NCBI RefSeq assembly: GCF_006459125.1
Contig: NZ_CP041070.1
Location: 124,001 to 188,000, forward strand
Reading direction: 5' to 3'
DNA length: 64,000 nucleotides
From: Halarcobacter anaerophilus
Lineage (GTDB): Bacteria; Campylobacterota; Campylobacteria; Campylobacterales; Arcobacteraceae
The notes beneath the pieces are model-generated. The model had not been told where the DNA came from, did no database searches, and was given only the letters and a program-made list of their open reading frames with translations. This document shows positions 15,943 to 25,208 of this stretch, one piece after another. How positions within the stretch are numbered: position 1 is the first letter of the stretch; each line of letters begins with the position of its first letter. A program made the position numbers and the translations under genes.

Positions 15943-18128
15943 TGGGCTCCTTTATGGTGGGGAAGTTTTAAGGTAAATACAACATTTTTATCTCTGTTTT
16001 TTACGCTTATTAAACCGTTCATTTTATCTTCAATTATTACTTTTGCCATATACAGACCAAATCCCGTACCGCTTTTTTTAGTCGTAAAATAGGGCTCAAA
16101 TATTTTATCTAAAATATCTTCTTCTATATTTCCTCCGTCGTCTATTATTTCAATAGTCGTATAATTTTCATCGTAAAAAATATTAATAATTAGATTGTAT
16201 TTGTTTTGGGAATCTTTTTCTATAATTTTATTTTTTGCATTATTAATTAAATTTAATAAAACTTGCTTAAATTCATTTTCATAACCGTAAATTAAAAGCT
16301 CCCCTTTATCGTACTCGTAATTAAGTTTAAGATCTATATTTGAGTAATATATCTGTTTTCCTAAAATTTCAAATATCTCCTCAAAAGCTTTTCTAATAGA
16401 AAAAAGAGTTTTTTTTGTAGAGGGTTTTAAGAAGTTTCTAAAATCACTTAAGGTTTTTGACATATATTGCAGTTGAATCATTGAATCCGTTACAAACTCT
16501 TCAACTTGAGTATCTTTTAGTTCATTTAAAATAAATGACGTTTGTATGTCCTGTACTTGTGCGGAGAGTTCTACTAAAGGTTCATTCCATTGATGTGCAA
16601 TTGCTGCAATCATATCTCCCATTTCAGCCAATTTTGCTTGTTGAATCAAAAACTGTTTTTGTTGTATTCTTTCTGTTATATCATCCATTACACATACGAT
16701 TCCTCCTATAGAGCCGTCATTATTTAAATATACGGCTTTATTGATTATTATATGTTTCATCTGATTGTTTAAAGTATGAAGAGTCATTTCAGAAGTATTC
16801 GTTCCTAAAGTCTGCATTAACTGTTTATCTATCTTGCCGTTTTTTTCGGCAATCTCAGGAGGGAAAAAGTCTTTTGCCGTTTTTCCTATCACTTCTGTTT
16901 TTGATATGTTTAAAAGTTCTGAAAAGGCTTTGTTGCAACCTAAAAATTTCCCCTCTTTGTTTTTATAATAAATGGGATTGGGAAAGGTGTCGATTAATAC
17001 CTTATCGAATTTTATTCTGTCTTGAAGAGCTTTTTCTACAAGTTTTCTTCTTTGAATATTTGCTCTCATTGCCAAAACTAAAATAAGCAAAGTTGCAATT
17101 ATAGTAATAGTTATTACTACAAGTTTTGTATATTTTTGCAAAAAAGTGTGAGGTTTGTTTATAATTTCATATTTGTTTACGACTTTTTCAACATCTAAAT
17201 TAAATCTTTTAAGTTCATCATAATCAAAAAGGTATCTGTTTGGAGATTTTTTTAAAATAGGAATCTCTTCTATTTTTTTACCGTTTAAGACTTTTATTGC
17301 CATTTTAGAAACTGCTTCTCCTTGGGCAAGAGCTGAGGTTACAAGCCCTCCTACTATCCCGTAATCCAAATAAAAATCCCATAAGCCGTATATAGGCACT
17401 TCACTTGCTTTTCTTATCTGTTTTACACTCTGCTTATAAGTGAAAAATTTTCCGGTACTATCTTTAAACAGCAATACAAGAAGAATTGCCGTATCGTTTT
17501 TTAGCTTTTCAACTTTTCTTTTTAGATGTTTTATATCCATATTATCTATATATTCGATATCTATTTTTTTTGAATACTTTTTTATAATAGGATCCAAATC
17601 TTTTTTCATAGCAAGCCCGGTTTTTGATTTGTCATTAATAATAAGCAGTTTTTTAAGTTCGGGTTGAAGATTTAAAATAAGTCTAAAGTTTTTTTCTAAA
17701 TCAACTTGTTCAATTACACCGCTTACATATTGCGAAAGATTGTTCTTTTTTAAAATATCTTTATCAAAGTTATTAATTCCGCAAAAAAGTACAGGAGTAT
17801 CTTTAAAGAGAATTTTATGATATTTTACTGCAAAATCAAAGGCATTATTATCGCTTGAAATAACCAAATCAAATTTTCTGTTTTCCAACTGCTCTTTGTA
17901 AAGTTTTGCCAAATGTTCCAAATATGTAGGACTGCCGACTCTTTTTGTATCCATATATAAAACCGTAAGTTCGATATTATCGTGATTTTTAAACTCTTTT
18001 TCTACGGCATTAATAATATCGTCACTCCATTTATATCCCCTGTGATAGGAGTTTAAAAAAAGAACCTCTTTGCTTTGGGCATATAAAAAGTTTATAAAAA
18101 AAAGAATAGTGATTAAAAATTTTTTCAT
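15939..18128 (-). CDS. Sensor histidine kinase with periplasmic ABC-type substrate-binding domain
   Basis: This 729-residue membrane kinase has a signal peptide (MKKFLITILFFINFLYAQ) and a periplasmic region to about residue 330. That region resembles the ABC substrate-binding (PF04392-like) fold, with VLFLNSYHRGYKWSDDI and LPF-type VPVLFCGIN features. A single transmembrane helix follows near 341-360. A PAS domain (PNPIYYKNKEGKFLGCNKAF) spans about 370-490. The histidine box AAIAHQWNEPL has its His near residue 510, and the ATPase domain ends with GTGFGLYMAKVI. HQW boxes are common in Campylobacterota kinases. The signal may be lactate or a binding-protein complex; this is inferred from the neighbours. 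Confidence 0.85.
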   Translation of the reverse strand: MKKFLITILFFINFLYAQSKEVLFLNSYHRGYKWSDDIINAVEKEFKNHDNIELTVLYMDTKRVGSPTYLEHLAKLYKEQLENRKFDLVISSDNNAFDFAVKYHKILFKDTPVLFCGINNFDKDILKKNNLSQYVSGVIEQVDLEKNFRLILNLQPELKKLLIINDKSKTGLAMKKDLDPIIKKYSKKIDIEYIDNMDIKHLKRKVEKLKNDTAILLVLLFKDSTGKFFTYKQSVKQIRKASEVPIYGLWDFYLDYGIVGGLVTSALAQGEAVSKMAIKVLNGKKIEEIPILKKSPNRYLFDYDELKRFNLDVEKVVNKYEIINKPHTFLQKYTKLVVITITIIATLLILVLAMRANIQRRKLVEKALQDRIKFDKVLIDTFPNPIYYKNKEGKFLGCNKAFSELLNISKTEVIGKTAKDFFPPEIAEKNGKIDKQLMQTLGTNTSEMTLHTLNNQMKHIIINKAVYLNNDGSIGGIVCVMDDITERIQQKQFLIQQAKLAEMGDMIAAIAHQWNEPLVELSAQVQDIQTSFILNELKDTQVEEFVTDSMIQLQYMSKTLSDFRNFLKPSTKKTLFSIRKAFEEIFEILGKQIYYSNIDLKLNYEYDKGELLIYGYENEFKQVLLNLINNAKNKIIEKDSQNKYNLIINIFYDENYTTIEIIDDGGNIEEDILDKIFEPYFTTKKSGTGFGLYMAKVIIEDKMNGLISVKNRDKNVVFTLKLPHHKGAQ

Positions 18129-18156
18129 TTAAACCTCAATATAAAAAATTATATCA

Positions 18157-18741
18157 TTATTCTATGAAAATAACATATCCGGATTTTGGTCCGTGTGCCC
18201 CTATAACTAAAGATTGTTCAATATCAGCAGTTTTTGAAGGTCCGCTTATAAAAGTGCCGTAAGATATATTCTCAAAAGATATTTTTTCATAAGCCTCATG
18301 CATATTATGTACTATGTCTTTTTTATCTACCAAAATCACGATATTTTGGGCTATAAAGTAAAGAGTTCGGTGTCTGTTGTTTTTATTGCTTACCCATACC
18401 GCTGCATTTTCTGCAACTGCAAAATTTCCATCTACTACAGCTACGTCAATATTTTTTAAAAGGTGGGCATCTTCTTGTTCATTGGGGAAGAAATTACCTT
18501 TCTTGAAATAGAGACTGTTACTTGCAATCTCTTTCTCTTTTGAAAATAGATTAAAAATAGTATCTTCTATCTCTTCTTTTTTTATAAACAGTGTCTTTCC
18601 TCCTACACTTTCAAGCATCTGGTTAAATTTTGAGTAGGGGTCGTCAAATTTTATTCCAAAATTGGAATAACTAGGAAGTCCCAAATCTTTTACAAGATTG
18701 TTTTTTCTAATATTTTGAAGAATAATTTCTTTGCTAGTCAT
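18157..18741 (-). CDS. lutC: LutC/LldG-type lactate utilisation protein
   Basis: This is the small LUD-domain subunit of the LutABC (LldEFG) L-lactate oxidation complex, about 194 residues. I set the start at the ATG at 18741 (MTSKEIILQNIRKNN), which overlaps the lutB stop by eight bases as usual for coupled genes. A longer frame reaching 18873 would lie inside lutB and has no family support. NAAVWVSNKNNRHRTLYFIA, FISGPSKTADIEQSLVIGAHGP and the C-terminal hydrophobic end match the family. It is a cytoplasmic protein with no cofactor motif of its own. Confidence 0.88.
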   Translation of the reverse strand: MTSKEIILQNIRKNNLVKDLGLPSYSNFGIKFDDPYSKFNQMLESVGGKTLFIKKEEIEDTIFNLFSKEKEIASNSLYFKKGNFFPNEQEDAHLLKNIDVAVVDGNFAVAENAAVWVSNKNNRHRTLYFIAQNIVILVDKKDIVHNMHEAYEKISFENISYGTFISGPSKTADIEQSLVIGAHGPKSGYVIFIE

Positions 18742-20110
18742 TTTTAAACTCCTCTTTATAAATCTCTTTAAAACTTTTAGCGGGCATTTGTGGAATATCT
18801 CTGTGTTTTCCCCAAATATTATATTTGTTGTATATAACTGCTTTTGGAAGAAGAGGAATTGTTTTTCTTGCAAGTTTACTTATAAAAGAGAAAAGAAGAG
18901 GTCTGTTCATCAGCCAGACGGCAAATTGCATAGTAACTCTTTTTTTATTTGAAATTATATTTTTTTCTCTTAAATCTTGTCTGTGTGTATAAAGCTGTGA
19001 ATCCAAATCAATTTTCACGGGACAAACATTTGAACAAGAACCGCATAAAGAGCAGGCAAAAGATAAAGTTTTATAAATCTTTGGATCTCTAAAACTTCCA
19101 AGCGTCGAACCTATGGGTCCAGGTATTACATAATCGTATGAATGTCCGCCGCTTCTTCTATAAACGGGGCAGGTATTCATACAAGCACCGCAGCGAATAC
19201 AGTTTAAGGCATTTTTATATGAATTTGATTGTAAAAAGGGTGTTCTTTTATTATCAACTATTACAATATGCATCTCTCCATTTTCAACACTTGAGTGAAA
19301 ATGTGAAGTATAAGAGGTTATTGGCTGACCTGTTGCACTTCTTGCTAGTAGTCTTGTAAAAACACCCAAATCTTCTGCTCTTGGAATAATTTTTTCAATT
19401 CCCATGCAAGCAATATGAAGTTTTGGAAGAGTTGCTCCCATATCTGCATTCCCTTCATTTGTGCAAACTACCACTCCTCCTGTTTTAGCAACGGCAAAAT
19501 TTACGCCTGTAATACCTGCTTGGGCATTTAAAAACTTCTGTCTTAAATTCTCTCTTGCAGCATTTGTAAGATAACTTGGGTCGCTGTTATCCTCATCTGT
19601 ACCTATTTTTTCATGAAATGTTTTTGCAACATCTTCTTTTTTTAGGTGAATTGCAGGAAGAACGATATGCGAAGGTGTCTCTTTTCTAAGTTGAACAATT
19701 CTTTCTCCTAAATCCGTATCTACTACTTCAATACCTCTTTTTTCCAAAAAAGGATTTAAACGGCACTCTTCTGTTAACATTGATTTGGATTTAACTACTT
19801 TTTCTACGCGGTTTTCTTTTAATATTTTATAAACAATCTCATTATGCTCTTTTGCATCTTTTGCAAAATGTACTTTTATTCCTCTTTTTTTAGCATTGGC
19901 TTCAAACTCTAAAAGATATTTATCCAAATTTGCCATAGTATGGGATTTTATTTGAGCTGCATAAGTTCTTAGTTTTTCCCATTCAGGAATTGATTTTGAG
20001 GCCAAATCTCTTTTCTCTCTTACAAACCATAAGGCTTTGTCATGCCAGTGCATTCTTTCATCGTTTCTTACAAACTCTTTTGCTTTTAAAGGGTGATTAT
20101 AAAGACTCAT
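18734..20110 (-). CDS. lutB: LutB/LldF-type iron-sulfur lactate utilisation protein
   Basis: This is the central subunit of the L-lactate oxidation complex, 458 residues. It has an N-terminal LUD domain (about 60-290) with GITGVNFAVAKTGGVVVCTNE. Two 4Fe-4S motifs follow: CIRCGACMNTCPVYRR near residue 310 and CSLCGSCSNVCPVKIDL near 357. The complex passes electrons from L-lactate to the quinone pool. Its start follows the lutA stop by one base, so lutA, lutB and lutC form one operon. Confidence 0.93.
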   Translation of the reverse strand: MSLYNHPLKAKEFVRNDERMHWHDKALWFVREKRDLASKSIPEWEKLRTYAAQIKSHTMANLDKYLLEFEANAKKRGIKVHFAKDAKEHNEIVYKILKENRVEKVVKSKSMLTEECRLNPFLEKRGIEVVDTDLGERIVQLRKETPSHIVLPAIHLKKEDVAKTFHEKIGTDEDNSDPSYLTNAARENLRQKFLNAQAGITGVNFAVAKTGGVVVCTNEGNADMGATLPKLHIACMGIEKIIPRAEDLGVFTRLLARSATGQPITSYTSHFHSSVENGEMHIVIVDNKRTPFLQSNSYKNALNCIRCGACMNTCPVYRRSGGHSYDYVIPGPIGSTLGSFRDPKIYKTLSFACSLCGSCSNVCPVKIDLDSQLYTHRQDLREKNIISNKKRVTMQFAVWLMNRPLLFSFISKLARKTIPLLPKAVIYNKYNIWGKHRDIPQMPAKSFKEIYKEEFKND

Positions 20111-20111
20111 T

Positions 20112-20852
20112 TTAAAACTCCCCTGCTAAAATTTCAGTAATATGCATAACTCTTAAAGGTTTTTTATCCCTTTTTATAATTCCTTCCATATGCATCAAGC
20201 AAGACATATCCGCTCCTGTGATAACTTCTGCTTTAGAATTTAGATGATCGGCAATTCTATCTTTTCCCATTGCAATAGAGATATCCTCTTCACTTACGCT
20301 GAAAGTTCCTCCGAAACCGCAACATTCATCCTCTCTTTGAAGCTCTATAATTTCGATTTCCTCTACTAAATTAAGAAGGTTTTTGAGTTTATTGTTATAA
20401 GGAATATTAAGTTCGCTTGCACTTCCTAATCTTAGAGTTCTATGCCCGTGGCAAGAGTTGTGCAGTCCTACTTTATAGGGAAATTTTACATTAAGTTTTT
20501 CAATTTTTAATACATCATGCAGAAATTCGCAAACTTCATAAATAGAGACTTTTACTTTATTATAATCTTCATTATAATGGAAAAAAGGTTCATAATGCTC
20601 TTTTACCATTGTTACGCAAGAAGCGGAAGGAGCAACTATATAATCATATTTTTTAAAAGTATCTACAAATTTGTAAGCCAAGCTTTTCATATCTTTTGAA
20701 CAGCCTGAATTTGCCATAGCTTGTCCGCAGCAGGTCTGCTGCATGGGATACTCGACATCCAAATCAAATTTTTTCAGTAATTTTAATGTGGCAACACAAC
20801 TTTTAGGATAGAGTTCATTCATAAAACAGGGAATAAATAGTCCTACTTTCAT
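20112..20852 (-). CDS. lutA: LutA/LldE-type CCG-domain lactate utilisation protein
   Basis: The first gene of the lut operon encodes 246 residues with two CCG (heterodisulfide-reductase-like) cysteine motifs. The first is CCGQAMANSGC near residue 41, and the second is CCGFGGTFSVSEEDIS near 181. GLFIPCFMNELYP at the N-terminus and LHNSCHGHR before the second motif are typical. In LutABC this subunit carries an Fe-S site on the route from lactate to quinone. No lctP-type permease accompanies the operon; the TRAP genes downstream probably supply transport. Confidence 0.92.
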   Translation of the reverse strand: MKVGLFIPCFMNELYPKSCVATLKLLKKFDLDVEYPMQQTCCGQAMANSGCSKDMKSLAYKFVDTFKKYDYIVAPSASCVTMVKEHYEPFFHYNEDYNKVKVSIYEVCEFLHDVLKIEKLNVKFPYKVGLHNSCHGHRTLRLGSASELNIPYNNKLKNLLNLVEEIEIIELQREDECCGFGGTFSVSEEDISIAMGKDRIADHLNSKAEVITGADMSCLMHMEGIIKRDKKPLRVMHITEILAGEF

Positions 20853-20932
20853 ATATCTTCCTTAGAAATATTTTAGGACTAATTTTATATTGTAGATATG
20901 AAAAAGTTATGATATTTATTTTTATAAAATCT

Positions 20933-21370
20933 TTATCTTTTAACTTGTTCTATTGTTACCCCGTTATCTTTTATAAATCTTGAAACTATTTCAGAGTTGG
21001 TATGTTCATATGCAATATCATAAACAATTCTTTTTATTCCTGCTGCAATCAAGTTTTTAGAACATTCACTGCAAGGCTCCAATGTTACATAAATTGTACC
21101 TCCTTCAATAGAGATTCCTTTTCTTGCCGCCCAGATTAGTGCATTCATTTCTGCATGAATTTCATAAGTTTTTGACCACTCATGATGATCTTTTGTATAC
21201 TCTTCATTCCAATAACTGCTACAGTTTATATACCCCGCAGGTGTTCCGTTATACCCTGTAGATAAAATTCTGCCGTCTTTTACAATTACCGCACCTACTT
21301 GTTTTGATACACATTTTGAAGCGCTTGCTATTTCGTGTGCAATATTTATAAAGTTTAAATCGCTTATCAT
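20933..21370 (-). CDS. Deoxycytidylate (dCMP) deaminase family protein, ComEB-like
   Basis: This is a zinc-dependent cytidine/deoxycytidylate deaminase of 145 residues. The zinc ligands are HAEMNALIWAA and LEPCSECSKNLIAAGI, the HAE...PCxxC signature, and GAVIVKDGRILSTGYNGTP is typical of dCMP deaminases. It probably makes dUMP for thymidylate synthesis. The name ComEB comes from homology to a competence-operon protein and does not prove a role in DNA uptake. It is divergent from accB, separated by 222 AT-rich bases in which I see promoters but no further gene. Confidence 0.88.
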   Translation of the reverse strand: MISDLNFINIAHEIASASKCVSKQVGAVIVKDGRILSTGYNGTPAGYINCSSYWNEEYTKDHHEWSKTYEIHAEMNALIWAARKGISIEGGTIYVTLEPCSECSKNLIAAGIKRIVYDIAYEHTNSEIVSRFIKDNGVTIEQVKR

Positions 21371-21592
21371 CGAATTTTCCTTGTTTTATTTATATAAATT
21401 GTATATAAATTGTTTAAAAGTTGTAAAAAATGAAAAATCTAAATTTTATTAAATTTTTGCCAATTTTACTCAAATAATTAGTAATTTTTGATAAAAAATG
21501 GTTGGGAACGGCAAATTTGTTAAATTTGATAAAAGAATTTATAACAAATATTATGGTAGGATTCCACTTAAATTAACAAAAAGAGGTTAACA

Positions 21593-22057
21593 ATGGATTT
21601 TAAAGAAATAAAAGAATTGATAAGAGTATTTGATAAAAGTGAATTAAATAAATTAAAAGTAAAAGAGGGTGAGTTTGAAGTATCTATGCAAAAAGGCTTT
21701 GAAGGGAACACTGTAGTAACTACTGCAGCACCTGTTGCCGCTCCTGTTGCCGCTGCACCTGTACCTGTTGCAACTGCAAGTGCTGCTCCTGCTGCGGAAG
21801 CTGCACCTGCAATTAGCGGAGATACAATTAATTCTCCTATGGTAGGAACTTACTATTCGTCGCCTTCTCCTGAATCGCAACCTTTCGTAAAAGAGGGAGA
21901 TACAATTAAACAAGGTCAAACTCTTTGTATTTTGGAAGCAATGAAAATTATGAATGAGGTTGAAGCTGAGTTTGATTGTAAAATCTTAAAAATTTTAGTT
22001 GATAACGCATCTCCTGTTGAATACGATATGCCACTTTTCGTAGTAGAAAAACTGTAA
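21593..22057 (+). CDS. accB: Biotin carboxyl carrier protein of acetyl-CoA carboxylase
   Basis: AccB carries the biotin that moves CO2 between the carboxylase subunits at the start of fatty acid synthesis. It has 154 residues. An N-terminal helix region is followed by a flexible Ala/Pro/Val-rich linker at about 45-75. The C-terminal biotinyl domain starts at SPMVGTYYSSPSPES and carries the biotin attachment motif EAMKIMNE near residue 118. SD AGAGG lies 6 bases before the ATG. accC follows after 12 bases. Confidence 0.96.
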   Translation: MDFKEIKELIRVFDKSELNKLKVKEGEFEVSMQKGFEGNTVVTTAAPVAAPVAAAPVPVATASAAPAAEAAPAISGDTINSPMVGTYYSSPSPESQPFVKEGDTIKQGQTLCILEAMKIMNEVEAEFDCKILKILVDNASPVEYDMPLFVVEKL

Positions 22058-22069
22058 GAAGAACTGATT

Positions 22070-23422
22070 ATGGCAGAAATAAAAAAAATACTAATTGCTA
22101 ATAGGGGTGAAATAGTTCAAAGAGCTATCAGAACTATTAGAGAAATGGGTAAAAAATCTGTTGCAGTTTATTCTACAGGAGATAGAAATGCTGCATATTT
22201 AAAACATGCAGATGAGGCTATTTGTATAGGTGATGTTAAATCAATAGATTCATATTTGAATATCCCTGCAATTATCACAGCAGCGGAAATTACGGGAAGT
22301 GATGCTATTTTCCCGGGATACGGTTTCCTTTCTGAAAATCAGGATTTTGTTGAAATCTGTAAACTTCACGGTTTTAAATTTATAGGACCTTCTGTTGAAG
22401 TTATGGAAAAAATGGCTGACAAATCTAAAGCAAAAGAAGAGATGATTAGAGCGGGTGTACCTGTTGTTCCAGGATCAGACGGTTCAGTAGGAACAGTAGA
22501 AGAGGGTAGAAAAATAGCAAAAGAGATTGGTTATCCTATTATGGCAAAAGCTGCTGCCGGAGGCGGTGGAAGAGGAATGAGACTTATAAAAGGTGAAGAA
22601 GAGTTCGATCATCTTTTTATGGCTGCATCTTCTGAAGCTTTAGCTGCATTTGGTGACGGAACTATGTATTTAGAGAGATTTATTTCAAATCCTAGACACG
22701 TTGAAGTGCAAGTTTTAGGGGATTCTCACGGAAATGCAATTCATATCGGAGAAAGAGACTGCTCTTTACAAAGAAGACACCAAAAAGTATTAGAAGAGTC
22801 GCCTGCTATTATTTTAAATGATGAAACAAGAAAAAAACTTCATAACGTAGCCGTAAAAGCAACAAAATATTTAAAATATGAAGGTGCGGGAACTTTTGAA
22901 TTTTTAGCAGACGATAAACAAAACATTTATTTTATGGAGATGAATACAAGACTTCAAGTTGAACATCCTGTTTCGGAAATGGTTTCGGGACTTGATATTA
23001 TTGAATGGATGATAAAAGTGGCTGAAGGTGAAGAGTTACCTCCTCAAGAGAGTATCCAATTTAACGGTCACGCTATTGAAGTTAGGATAACAGCGGAAAA
23101 TCCTGAAAACTTCCTGCCTTGCCCCGGAAAAGTTGAACAATGGTTTGTTCCAGGCGGTAGAAATGTAAGAGTTGATTCTCATGTTTATGCAGGATATGTG
23201 GTACCTCCGTATTATGATTCAATGATCGGAAAATTAATTGTTTGGGGAAGAGATAGAAACAAAGCAATTAATATTATGAAAAGAGCTTTAAACGAGTTTG
23301 AAGTAGAAGGGATTAAAACAACAATTCCTTTCCATCAAAAAATGATGGAAAATGAAGATTTTGTTTCAAACAATTATGATACTAAATATTTAGAAGATTA
23401 TAAAGGTTTAGACAGTATCTAA
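22070..23422 (+). CDS. accC: Biotin carboxylase subunit of acetyl-CoA carboxylase
   Basis: AccC uses ATP and bicarbonate to carboxylate biotin on AccB. At 450 residues it is the standard length for the stand-alone subunit. KILIANRGEIVQRAIRT opens the N-terminal domain. The ATP-grasp glycine loop KAAAGGGGRGM lies near residue 163, and ERDCSLQRRHQKVLEESPA and EMNTRLQVEHPV are diagnostic. A terminator follows directly, so accBC is a two-gene operon; accA and accD are elsewhere. Confidence 0.97.
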   Translation: MAEIKKILIANRGEIVQRAIRTIREMGKKSVAVYSTGDRNAAYLKHADEAICIGDVKSIDSYLNIPAIITAAEITGSDAIFPGYGFLSENQDFVEICKLHGFKFIGPSVEVMEKMADKSKAKEEMIRAGVPVVPGSDGSVGTVEEGRKIAKEIGYPIMAKAAAGGGGRGMRLIKGEEEFDHLFMAASSEALAAFGDGTMYLERFISNPRHVEVQVLGDSHGNAIHIGERDCSLQRRHQKVLEESPAIILNDETRKKLHNVAVKATKYLKYEGAGTFEFLADDKQNIYFMEMNTRLQVEHPVSEMVSGLDIIEWMIKVAEGEELPPQESIQFNGHAIEVRITAENPENFLPCPGKVEQWFVPGGRNVRVDSHVYAGYVVPPYYDSMIGKLIVWGRDRNKAINIMKRALNEFEVEGIKTTIPFHQKMMENEDFVSNNYDTKYLEDYKGLDSI

Positions 23423-23432
23423 TAAAATCAAA

Positions 23433-23459
23433 GAAAGTAGGGCACTTGCCCCGCTTTTT
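23433..23459 (+). terminator. accBC intrinsic terminator
   Basis: GGGC-ACTT-GCCC (23440-23451), extended by AAAG and CTTT arms around a small internal loop, is followed by TTTTT ending at 23459. It lies 18 bases past the accC stop. This is a good rho-independent terminator. Confidence 0.72.
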
Positions 23460-23646
23460 CTCAAAGCTTAAATTTATCTAAATTAGGATAAAATCCGCCA
23501 AACTATACACAAATATACTGTAACTACTTTGAGTATCGAATTTCAAAGCCTTGTTTTATCATTTTAAAATCAGTTGTAATTTTCTACTTTTGAAAAACTG
23601 CAAGTTTATTAGTGTATATTTTGTTATATAAATATTAAGGAAACTA

Positions 23647-25095
23647 ATGACTTTTAAAGATTTTGATTTCAAAGAGAAATTACAAAAATCGATTGAGGAT
23701 GCAGGTTTTAAAGAACCAAGTCCTATACAAGTAGATGCAATACCAGTTATCTTATCGGGAAAAGATATGGTAGGGCAAGCACATACAGGAACAGGTAAAA
23801 CAGCGGCTTTTGGACTGCCTCTTATAAATATGATGAAAGGAAACAACGGAGTAGAAGCGGTTGTAATCGTACCTACAAGAGAACTTGCAATGCAAGTATC
23901 CGATGAATTATTCAGATTCGGGAAAAGCTTGTCTATAAATACAGCAACCGTTTACGGTGGACAATCTTACTCTAGACAGCTAAAACATATAAGTACAGCA
24001 GGAATAATAGTAGCAACTCCGGGAAGATTTTTAGATCTTTTAAGAGATCATAAAATTGATATAAATCCCTCTTTTGTAGTATTAGATGAAGCAGATGAAA
24101 TGCTTGATATGGGATTTTTAGATGATATCAAAGAGATTTTTACTTTTATGCCTTCAAACAGACAAACTCTGCTTTTCTCTGCAACAATGCCTAATGCAAT
24201 AAAGTCTTTGGCAAAATCGATTTTAGTAGAACCTGAGTTTATAACAATTACTCAATCAGAGATTACAAACTCAAGAATTACGCAAACTTATTATGTGGTG
24301 GATGATTATGAAAGGGATGATGCTTTAATCAGATTATATGATTTTAAAAACCCTGAAAAATCAATAATCTTCTGTCGCACTAAAAAGGAGGTTGATAGAT
24401 TGTCAACTTTCCTAGTATCACAAGGCTTTTCAGCAAAAGGCCTACACGGTGATATGGAACAAAAACAAAGAGAAGAGGCTATAAACTCTTTTAAAAAAGG
24501 GAAACTCGAAGTTCTAATAGCAACAGACGTTGCAGCAAGAGGACTTGACGTAAATGATGTTTCTCATGTCTTTAACTACCATCTACCTTTTGATTCAGAA
24601 AGTTATGTTCACAGAATAGGAAGAACAGGTAGAGCAGGAAAAGATGGTACTGCCATATCAATTGTAACTCCTCATGAATTTAAAATGTTACAAAAAATAC
24701 AAAAAGATACAGGGGGAAAACTTGAAGCAAAAGTTATTCCTAATATTGAGTCTGTAAAAGAGAAAAAAACTGACAGTTTAAAAAATAAAATCAGAGATCA
24801 AAAAGTTTATGATTCTGGTGTCTCTTTGGTTGAATCTTTAAAAGAAGAGTATGATTTATCTACAATTGCTCATAAACTTGCTTCTGTATTAACAAATGAC
24901 ACTTATATAAAAGGTAATAACTATATAGGTAAATCAAAACTTGATATAGAAAGACTTTTAAAAAGAAGTAGTGAAGATAATAGAAGAAACAGAAACCCAA
25001 GAAGAAGAGACGGTAGAAGAGGGAATAATAGTTTTAATAACAATAGAAAAAGAAGAGACAGTAAAAGAGGAAGCAGAAATACAAGCAGATCATAA
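23647..25095 (+). CDS. DEAD-box RNA helicase
   Basis: This 482-residue ATP-dependent RNA helicase has every core motif in order: the Q motif (PSPIQVDAIP), motif I AHTGTGKT, Ia PTRELA, Ib TPGR, DEAD, SAT, HGDMEQKQRE, ATDVAARGLDV and HRIGRTGRAG. The C-terminal 40 residues are rich in Arg and Asn (RNRNPRRRDGRRG), an RNA-binding tail seen in cold-shock helicases. Roles in ribosome assembly or mRNA decay with RNase J are likely but not shown. The start at MTFKDFDFKEKL has SD AAGGAAA. About 187 bases of gene-free AT-rich sequence lie between the accC terminator and the start, enough for a long 5' leader. Confidence 0.92.
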   Translation: MTFKDFDFKEKLQKSIEDAGFKEPSPIQVDAIPVILSGKDMVGQAHTGTGKTAAFGLPLINMMKGNNGVEAVVIVPTRELAMQVSDELFRFGKSLSINTATVYGGQSYSRQLKHISTAGIIVATPGRFLDLLRDHKIDINPSFVVLDEADEMLDMGFLDDIKEIFTFMPSNRQTLLFSATMPNAIKSLAKSILVEPEFITITQSEITNSRITQTYYVVDDYERDDALIRLYDFKNPEKSIIFCRTKKEVDRLSTFLVSQGFSAKGLHGDMEQKQREEAINSFKKGKLEVLIATDVAARGLDVNDVSHVFNYHLPFDSESYVHRIGRTGRAGKDGTAISIVTPHEFKMLQKIQKDTGGKLEAKVIPNIESVKEKKTDSLKNKIRDQKVYDSGVSLVESLKEEYDLSTIAHKLASVLTNDTYIKGNNYIGKSKLDIERLLKRSSEDNRRNRNPRRRDGRRGNNSFNNNRKRRDSKRGSRNTSRS

Positions 25096-25208
25096 TTTCT
25101 GCTTTCTATAGCTTATAAAACAAAGACTTTAAGATTCTAGAATTCGGCGTTATTTTAAACAATTAATGTTATTATTAGCAAAAACATTAAAAATAAAAAG
25201 GTTTTAAA

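Noticed and set aside
18742-18873. N-terminal extension of lutC into lutB
   Set aside because: The extra 44 residues are lutB codons read in another frame, and the normal LutC opening starts at 18741 with coupled overlap.
21553-21576. Seven-codon leader frame before accB
   Set aside because: It starts with ATG but has no SD and no attenuator-like hairpin after it; chance in AT-rich DNA.
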